Part shown: positions 59,108 through 64,000 of the stretch, piece by piece | Layout: every line of letters starts with the position of its first letter | Numbering within the stretch: position 1 is the first letter of the stretch | NCBI GenBank assembly: GCA_041908445.1 | Contig: JAYRFK010000008.1 | Location: 62,001-126,000 of the forward strand | DNA length: 64,000 nucleotides | Reading direction: 5' to 3' | Source of the DNA: JAEUJM01 sp041908445 | GTDB lineage: Bacteria; Actinomycetota; Acidimicrobiia; Acidimicrobiales; DATDAH01 | The notes under the pieces: generated by a model | What the model was told of the DNA's origin: nothing | What the model saw: only the letters and a program-made list of their open reading frames with translations | The model's database searches: none | Position numbers and translations under genes: made by a program

Positions 59108-59671
59108 ATGGGCAAGCGCATCGTGGCCGTACTCGCCGCCACCCTGGTGCTCCTGCTGGCCGCCCCCGGCGCCCAGGCCTCGCCGGGCGCCGCGAGGCCG
59201 GAACCGGAGGCGTACTGCGGCATCACCTGGGGCAGCCAGCTCAGACGGTCGGGGCCGCCCAACAGCCCGGGCTCGCCGCTGACCGACGTACGGACCGGTC
59301 GCCACGACTGCTATGACCGGATGGTCCTCCACCTCGACGGGCCCACCGCCGGCTACCGCGTCCGCTACGTCGACGAGGTGTTCACGGTGGCGAGCGGTGA
59401 GGTCATCTCGCTGCGAGCGGCGGGTGCCGCCCTCGAGATCGTGCTGAAGGCACCCGCGGACGACGGTGCGGGCCACCCGACCTACGACGGTGTCTCGCCG
59501 CGACGGCTCCCGCGGGTGGACCTGACCGGCTACCGCACGTTCCGGGTCGCCAAGTACGGCGGCAGCTTCGAAGGGCGCACCATCATCGCCCTCGGGGTCC
59601 GCGCCCGGCTGCCCTTCCGCGTGTTCGAGCTCGACGAGAGGATCGTGATCGACGTCGCCCACCAGTGGTGA
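59108..59671 (+). CDS. Secreted AMIN-like domain protein
   Basis: The 187 residues start with a signal peptide (RIVAVLAATLVLLLAAPGAQA). A domain of AMIN-like type follows: YCGITWGSQLR, GRHDCYDRMVLHLDG and GYRVRYVDEV, then ALGVRARLPFRVFELDERIVIDVAH at the end. Such domains bind cell-wall or surface polymers. TACGCT (59075-59080) and GAGAGGA before ATG 59108 give a normal leadered start. Confidence 0.85.
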   Translation: MGKRIVAVLAATLVLLLAAPGAQASPGAARPEPEAYCGITWGSQLRRSGPPNSPGSPLTDVRTGRHDCYDRMVLHLDGPTAGYRVRYVDEVFTVASGEVISLRAAGAALEIVLKAPADDGAGHPTYDGVSPRRLPRVDLTGYRTFRVAKYGGSFEGRTIIALGVRARLPFRVFELDERIVIDVAHQW

Positions 59672-59686
59672 GCCCGCCGGCTGCGG

Positions 59687-60076
59687 TCAGCCGACGCCGA
59701 GCAGGTCGACGATGAACACGAGGGTCTCGCCGCCCTTGATCACCCCGCCGGCGCCCTGGCTGCCGTAACCCTTGTGCGGCGGGATGGTGATGCGCCGGCG
59801 GCCGCCGACGCGCATGCCGGCGACGCCTTCGTCCCAGCCGGTGATGACCTGGCCGGCGCCGAGGGAGAACGAGAAGACCTCGTCGCGGTCCCAGGAGGCG
59901 TCGAACTGCTGGCGGGTGCTCCACGCCACGCCCACGTAGTGGACGTTGACGAGCTGGCCGGGCTGGGCCTCGGGGCCGTCGCCCACGACGAGGTCCTCCA
60001 GCACCAGGTCGGCCGGCGGGGCCTCACCCGGGGGGACGTAGACGTGGGGCTTCTGGTCGAGATCGTGCTCGGGCAT
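59687..60076 (-). CDS. FKBP-type peptidyl-prolyl isomerase
   Basis: The 129-residue protein is a single cytoplasmic FKBP domain: VHYVGVAWSTRQQFDASWDRDEVFSFSLGAGQVITGWDEGVAGMRVGGRRRITIPPHKGYG covers the whole active-site cleft, split here into familiar blocks. It helps folding by cis-trans proline isomerisation. TAGGTT is six bases before ATG 60076. Confidence 0.94.
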   Translation of the reverse strand: MPEHDLDQKPHVYVPPGEAPPADLVLEDLVVGDGPEAQPGQLVNVHYVGVAWSTRQQFDASWDRDEVFSFSLGAGQVITGWDEGVAGMRVGGRRRITIPPHKGYGSQGAGGVIKGGETLVFIVDLLGVG

Positions 60077-60219
60077 CCGCCGAACCTACCGGGTGATGGG
60101 AGGGAGGTCACCCGGCAGGTCCGGCGGACCCGGTGGAGACCGGTGGGAAGGGGGGAGGACCCGCCGGTCTGGTTGGTGGTGGAACGAACGGAAGAGGCGT
60201 GCGGTGCGGGGTGGGCGGG

Positions 60220-60477
60220 CTAGTTCGGGTGGACGACCGTGTCGAGCATGGCCAGCTGCAGCGAGGTGGCGGCCCGGGTGGCGGCGAGGCCGTGGAAGCC
60301 GCCGCTCTCGTGGTCGAGCCGGCGGAGCGCGGCCTCGAGCACCTTGCGGTCGCCGTGGGCGGCGCGGGCCACCTCGTCGACGCGGGCGTCGGAGGTGATG
60401 GTGGGATCGAGGGCGGTCGAGAGGGCCCGGGCCAACACCCGCTCGGTGCGGATCGGGTGGGGGTGGTTCGCAGGCAT
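60220..60477 (-). CDS. Small conserved-looking protein, function unknown
   Basis: The 85-residue protein appears helical (RTERVLARALSTALDPTITSD, LEAALRRLDHESGGFHGLA) and has a clear stop at 60220. The amino-acid composition is normal for a protein rather than a shadow frame. GAGGCT lies six bases before ATG 60477. I do not recognise the family. The gap 60077-60219 between it and the FKBP start holds no other gene. Confidence 0.55.
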   Translation of the reverse strand: MPANHPHPIRTERVLARALSTALDPTITSDARVDEVARAAHGDRKVLEAALRRLDHESGGFHGLAATRAATSLQLAMLDTVVHPN

Positions 60478-60537
60478 GGGGGCAGCCTCGCCCCGGGAGC
60501 GTAAAGCTGGGTGAAAACGAGGTGCTTTGCTGGTGAC

Positions 60538-60861
60538 GTGCCGGAGAACATCTTCCACGTCACCCGCGCCTCGGACTGGGAGGTCGCCCTCGCCGCGGGG
60601 GAGTACCGCCGCTCGACGGTCGACCGCACCCTCGAGGAGGAGGGCTTCATCCACCTCTCGTCGGCGGCGCAGGTCCCCCGGACGCTGGAGAAGTTCTACC
60701 GGGGCATGGAGGACCTCGTCCGCCTGACCGTCGACCCCGACCGCCTGGGCGGAGTCGAGCTGCGCTGGGAGGGCGATCCCGAGGCCTTCCCCCATGTCTA
60801 CGGGCCGCTGCCCGTCGATGCCGTGGTGGCGGTCGACCCGATCGAGGCGCCCCCCGCCTGA
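60538..60861 (+). CDS. DUF952 protein
   Basis: The 107-residue protein shows DUF952 hallmarks: IFHVTRASDWEVALAAGEYR, then EEEGFIHLSSAAQVPRTLEKFY and FPHVYGPLPVDAVVAV. The family is distantly ADP-ribosyltransferase-like in fold; activity is unknown. GTG 60538 places the IFHVT motif at the N-terminus as in relatives. Confidence 0.9.
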   Translation: MPENIFHVTRASDWEVALAAGEYRRSTVDRTLEEEGFIHLSSAAQVPRTLEKFYRGMEDLVRLTVDPDRLGGVELRWEGDPEAFPHVYGPLPVDAVVAVDPIEAPPA

Positions 60862-60897
60862 CCCTCGGCGGGCGGCTCCTCCGGTAGCGTCGCCGCG

Positions 60898-62079
60898 GTG
60901 GGCGACCTGAGCTGGGTGACCGACCCGCCCCCCGCACCGGCGATCCGCTACCGGATCGTGTCCGTCGACGACCACCTCATCGAGCCGCCCGACACCTTCG
61001 AGGGGCGGCTGCCGGCGGGCCTCGCGGACCGGGCCCCACGCCTCGTCACCGATCCCGACGGACGCCAGGCGTGGGAGTACGAGGGCCGTCGCTATCCGAA
61101 CATCGGCCTCAACGCGGTGGTCGGGCGACCCCGGGACGAATGGTCGATGGACGCCGCCAACTTCGACGAGATGCGGCGAGGGTGTTGGGACGTCCACGCC
61201 CGCATCGCCGACATGGACCTCGCCGGCATCGCCGCCTCGGTGTGCTTCCCGTCGCTGATCGCCGGGTTCTCCGGCTCGGTGTTCTCCCAGTCGAGCGATG
61301 GCGAGTTGGGCCTGGCCTGCGTACGGGCCTGGAACGACTGGCACCTCGACGTCTGGGCCGGCACCCACCCTGGTCGGATCATCCCGACCCAGATCACGTG
61401 GCTGCGCGAGCCGGAGGTGGCGGCGGCCGAGGTTCGGGCCAACGCCGTGCGGGGGTTCCGGGCCCTCAGCTTCGCGGAGATGCCCGCGCGCCTCGGGCTG
61501 CCGTCCCTGCACACCGGCCACTGGGACCCGATGCTGAGGGCCTGCGAGGAGACCGACACGGTCGTCTGCCTCCACACCGGCTCGTCGTCGTGGGTTCCGC
61601 TGCCCTGCGACGACCCGCCGTTCGAGCTCCTTCCCACGTTGTTCTCGATGAACGCCTACCTGACCGCCGCCGACTGGCTCTGGTCGGGAGTCTGCACGCG
61701 GTTCCCGCGCCTGCGCCTCGCGCTCTCGGAGGGAGGCCTCGGCTGGGTGAACATGCTGGCCGACCGCGCCGACTACGTGCTCGACCACTCCGCGTCGGGC
61801 ACCGAGAGCCGCGGGTGGCGCGACGCCCGCCGGCCGAGCGAGGTGCTGGCCGAGCAGTTCTGGTTCTGCTCGATCGACGATCCGAGCTCGCTCGGGGCCG
61901 TGCTCGACCGCTTCGGCCCCGATCACGTGATGCTCGAGGTCGACTACCCCCACGCCGACTCGACCTGGCCCGACACCCAGGCGCTCGTCCACGAGCGGTT
62001 GGGTCACCTCCCGGATGAGGTGGTGTCGAAGCTCACCCACGCCAACGCCGAGGAGCTGTTCCGATGGCCGACACCCTGA
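60898..62079 (+). CDS. Amidohydrolase_2 family enzyme
   Basis: The 393-residue TIM-barrel enzyme has VSVDDHLIEP with D-x-H, RGFRALSFAEMP, CLHTGSSS, LRLALSEGGLGW and MLEVDYPHADSTWP, the metal-ligand pattern of amidohydrolase_2 (decarboxylase/hydrolase). Many actinobacterial members act in aromatic or acyl-CoA breakdown; the substrate is unknown. TAGCGT lies seven bases before GTG 60898. The 3' end overlaps the next amidohydrolase by 16 bases. Confidence 0.92.
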   Translation: MGDLSWVTDPPPAPAIRYRIVSVDDHLIEPPDTFEGRLPAGLADRAPRLVTDPDGRQAWEYEGRRYPNIGLNAVVGRPRDEWSMDAANFDEMRRGCWDVHARIADMDLAGIAASVCFPSLIAGFSGSVFSQSSDGELGLACVRAWNDWHLDVWAGTHPGRIIPTQITWLREPEVAAAEVRANAVRGFRALSFAEMPARLGLPSLHTGHWDPMLRACEETDTVVCLHTGSSSWVPLPCDDPPFELLPTLFSMNAYLTAADWLWSGVCTRFPRLRLALSEGGLGWVNMLADRADYVLDHSASGTESRGWRDARRPSEVLAEQFWFCSIDDPSSLGAVLDRFGPDHVMLEVDYPHADSTWPDTQALVHERLGHLPDEVVSKLTHANAEELFRWPTP

Positions 62080-63779
62080 TCCGCGGCGGCCTCGTGGTCG
62101 ACGGCACCGGCGAGCCACCCGAGGTGCGCGACGTCGCCATCCGCGACCGTCGCCTCGTTCCGGCCGACGAGGTCGGGACGGCACCCGACGTCGTCGATGC
62201 CTCCGGCCTGGTGGTGGCGCCGGGCTTCGTCGATCTCCACACCCACTACGACGCCCAGCTCTCATGGGACCCTGCGGCGAGCCCGTCCCCGTTGCACGGC
62301 GTCACCACGGTGCTCGGCGGGAACTGCGGCTTCACCCTTGCGCCGGCCGGGCCAGCCCACGCGCCCTACCTGATGCGCATGATGGCCCGCGTCGAGGGCA
62401 TGCCCCTCGACGCCCTCGAGGCGGGCCTCTCGTGGGACTGGACCAGCTTCGGCGAGTGGGTGTCGCGACTCGACGGCCGCATCGGCGTGAACGCCGGCTT
62501 CCTCGTGGGGCACTCCGCGGTGCGTCGGGCCGTGCTCGGTGACGGGTGCCACGAACCGGCGACCCCAGCGCAGGTCGAAGCGATGGCGGCCGTGGTCTCG
62601 GAGGCGTGCGCCGACGGCGCGCTCGGCTTCTCGACCTCGACCGCGCCCACCCACAACGATGCCGACGGCGAGCCCGTGCCGTCTCGGGCCGCGACCGACG
62701 ACGAGTTGGTGGCCCTCGCCGCTGCCGTCCGGGACCACCCCGGGACCACGCTCGAGGCCATCCTCGCCGGGTGCCTCAACGGCTTCACCGACGACGAGCG
62801 TGACCTGCTGGCGCGCCTGTCCGCCGCCGCGGGCCGCCCGCTCAACTGGAACGTGCTCGGCGTGTCCGCCCTGAACCCCGCGGGGCACGAGTCGCAGTTG
62901 GCCGTCGCCGACCACGCCGCCGACCGTGGCGGCCGGGTCGTCGCCCTGACCCTGCCCCACTCGATGCGCCTGCGGCTGTCGTTCGACTCGGGCTTCGTCC
63001 TCGACGGCCTTCCCGGATGGCGTGAGGTGCTGTCGCTCCCCCGGGCCGAGCGGCTCGTGGCGTTGCGAGATCCCGACGTGCGGCGGCGGTTGGCGGCGGG
63101 TGCCTCGTCGGAGGAGGCCGGTGTGCTCCGTGGTCTCGCCGACTGGGCCCGGTACGAGATCGTCGAGGGCTTCACCGCCGGCACGCGGGCGCTCGAGGGG
63201 CGCACCATCGGCGACGTCGCCCGGGAGCAGGGTCTCGACGACCCCTTCGACGCCCTGCTCGACACGGTGATCGCCGACGGGTTGCGAACGGGGCTCCGGC
63301 CCTTCCGGACGGAGGAGAGCGAGGCGGAGTGGCAACTGCGGGCACGGGTCTGGCGCGATCCGCGGGCGGTCGTGGGCGGGTCCGACGCCGGCGCCCACCT
63401 CGACATGATGTGCGGCGCGATCTACTCGACCGCCCTGCTGGCCCACGGCGTGCGCGACTTCGGGGTGGTGACCTTGGCCGAGGCCGTGCGCCTGCTCACC
63501 GACGTCCCCGCCTCCCTGTACGGCCTGCGGGGTCGAGGCCGCATCGCCGACGGCTACGCCGCGGACCTCGTGCTGTTCGACCCCGACACCGTCGGCTACG
63601 GCCCCGAGCGCACCCGCACCGACCTGCCCGGCGGCGCCTGGCGACTCTACGCGGAGGCCACCGGCATCGAGCGGGTGCTGGTCAACGGCACGCCCGTGGT
63701 CGAGGGCGGCGAGTTCACCGGCTCGCTCACCGGCACGCTCCTGCGCTCGGGACGCGACACCGCAACCGTCACGCCCTGA
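62064..63779 (+). CDS. N-acyl-D-amino-acid deacylase-like amidohydrolase
   Basis: The 571-residue protein has the amidohydrolase_3/D-aminoacylase plan: N-terminal barrel, APGFVDLHTHYDAQLSWDP (metal His pair), GGNCGFTLAPAG, GFLVGHSAVR, VVGGSDAGAHLDMMCGA and the terminal DGYAADLVLFDPDTV. It hydrolyses an amide or lactam of unknown identity. It overlaps the preceding amidohydrolase, so both enzymes probably serve one pathway. Confidence 0.92.
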   Translation: MADTLIRGGLVVDGTGEPPEVRDVAIRDRRLVPADEVGTAPDVVDASGLVVAPGFVDLHTHYDAQLSWDPAASPSPLHGVTTVLGGNCGFTLAPAGPAHAPYLMRMMARVEGMPLDALEAGLSWDWTSFGEWVSRLDGRIGVNAGFLVGHSAVRRAVLGDGCHEPATPAQVEAMAAVVSEACADGALGFSTSTAPTHNDADGEPVPSRAATDDELVALAAAVRDHPGTTLEAILAGCLNGFTDDERDLLARLSAAAGRPLNWNVLGVSALNPAGHESQLAVADHAADRGGRVVALTLPHSMRLRLSFDSGFVLDGLPGWREVLSLPRAERLVALRDPDVRRRLAAGASSEEAGVLRGLADWARYEIVEGFTAGTRALEGRTIGDVAREQGLDDPFDALLDTVIADGLRTGLRPFRTEESEAEWQLRARVWRDPRAVVGGSDAGAHLDMMCGAIYSTALLAHGVRDFGVVTLAEAVRLLTDVPASLYGLRGRGRIADGYAADLVLFDPDTVGYGPERTRTDLPGGAWRLYAEATGIERVLVNGTPVVEGGEFTGSLTGTLLRSGRDTATVTP

Positions 63780-63780
63780 G

Positions 63781-64000
63781 TCAGTCGAAGGGCTCAGACG
63801 CGAGCTCGGGCTGGCCGCCGTTGGCCTCGAGCACGAAGCGGTGGCGGCGGCCGCCGGCGAACGCGGGGTCGTGCCAGCGCACCCGGTAGTGGTGCTCGTC
63901 GCCGTCCTGGCGCACGTAGGAGACCTCGATGGCCCAGCCCTGGTCGTCGACGGCCCGGCCCCGGTAGGTGGCGGTGCGCCAACCGCCGTCGGTCCCCTGG
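63781..64000 (-). CDS. C-terminal part of an unidentified protein (cut by the window edge)
   Basis: The frame ending at TGA 63783-63781 is open to the right edge and gives about 73 residues. They start QGTDGGWRTATYRGRAV and contain WAIEVSYVRQDGDEHHYRVRW, ending ASEPFD. The alternating hydrophobic pattern suggests a beta-sheet domain. Two bases separate it from the convergent 63779 stop. I do not recognise the family; the start is beyond the window. Confidence 0.65.
   Translation of the reverse strand, partial: QGTDGGWRTATYRGRAVDDQGWAIEVSYVRQDGDEHHYRVRWHDPAFAGGRRHRFVLEANGGQPELASEPFD

Noticed and set aside
1..64000. tRNA, rRNA, CRISPR array, IS element or phage genes
   Set aside because: I saw no cloverleaf with the T-arm consensus, no regularly spaced repeats, no transposase or integrase motifs, and no structural phage proteins. 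A tRNAscan or Infernal run would settle small RNAs.

Overview
The window is bacterial chromosome with very high G+C and G or C at almost every third codon position. GTG and ATG starts are both common, and many genes overlap by 1 to 8 bases. Single-domain BTAD/SARP and DUF222-HNH proteins, DUF35/SCP-x thiolase pairs, Acidimicrobiia-type sulfotransferase and amidohydrolase families and TAnnnT -10 elements point to an actinobacterium. Acidimicrobiia (Iamia/Ilumatobacter-like) is my best guess, but the sequence alone does not prove it. I found no rRNA, tRNA, CRISPR array, insertion sequence or prophage. No gene-free stretch exceeds about 190 bases, so every gap is promoter- or terminator-sized.

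Layout. 1-6063: tail of an unidentified gene, then a complete [NiFe]-hydrogenase maturation operon, hypE-F-C-D-A-B. 6066-8758: a tandem alpha/beta-barrel protein behind a palindrome, an orphan NarL-type response regulator, a phosphoesterase and a beta-carbonic anhydrase. 8783-12306: a SARP regulator with a translationally coupled secreted protein, divergent from a small barrel protein, with phased 11-bp repeats between them. 12392-16870: cupin, saccharopine-dehydrogenase-like enzyme and a GNAT/acyl-CoA synthetase fusion. 16947-22104: CHAD protein, thiolase, carotenoid oxygenase, membrane desaturase and a TetR regulator with a clear promoter/operator. 22127-27858: predicted pseudokinase, a frameshifted DUF6777-like membrane protein and a MacB-type ABC exporter. 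27972-34022: a group 3b (NADP-linked, sulfhydrogenase-type) [NiFe] hydrogenase operon carrying a CNBD protein, a maturation protease and a second hypC. 34489-39777: GDT1-type transporter, beta-propeller, His-rich membrane protein and an unknown gene behind a SoxR/MerR-like box. 39814-49011: HNH protein, PD40 propeller, PhoD, YaaA, DUF35+thiolase and an SGNH-like membrane protein. 49047-57382: transporters, hydrolases, CorA and a MarR-MFS operon with its own operator. 57433-64000: VOC, sulfotransferase, FKBP, DUF952 and two overlapping amidohydrolases, ending inside a gene on the minus strand.

How the genes work together. The two hydrogenase loci lie 22 kb apart but complement each other. HypA/B deliver nickel, HypE/F make the cyanide ligands, HypC/D assemble the Fe centre, and the protease at 32559 trims the large subunit encoded at 31246. 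The alpha-delta module should exchange electrons with NADP(H) through the beta and gamma subunits, giving fermentative or hypoxic H2 cycling.

A recurring feature is a TAnnnT hexamer 6-8 bases upstream of the start codon. Seventeen genes have it, on both strands, which implies that leaderless transcription is common here. The clearest regulatory architectures are the TetR (22052-22104), MarR (55587-55619), SoxR-like (38201-38231), SARP (11570-11622) and bidirectional (54387-54405) promoters.
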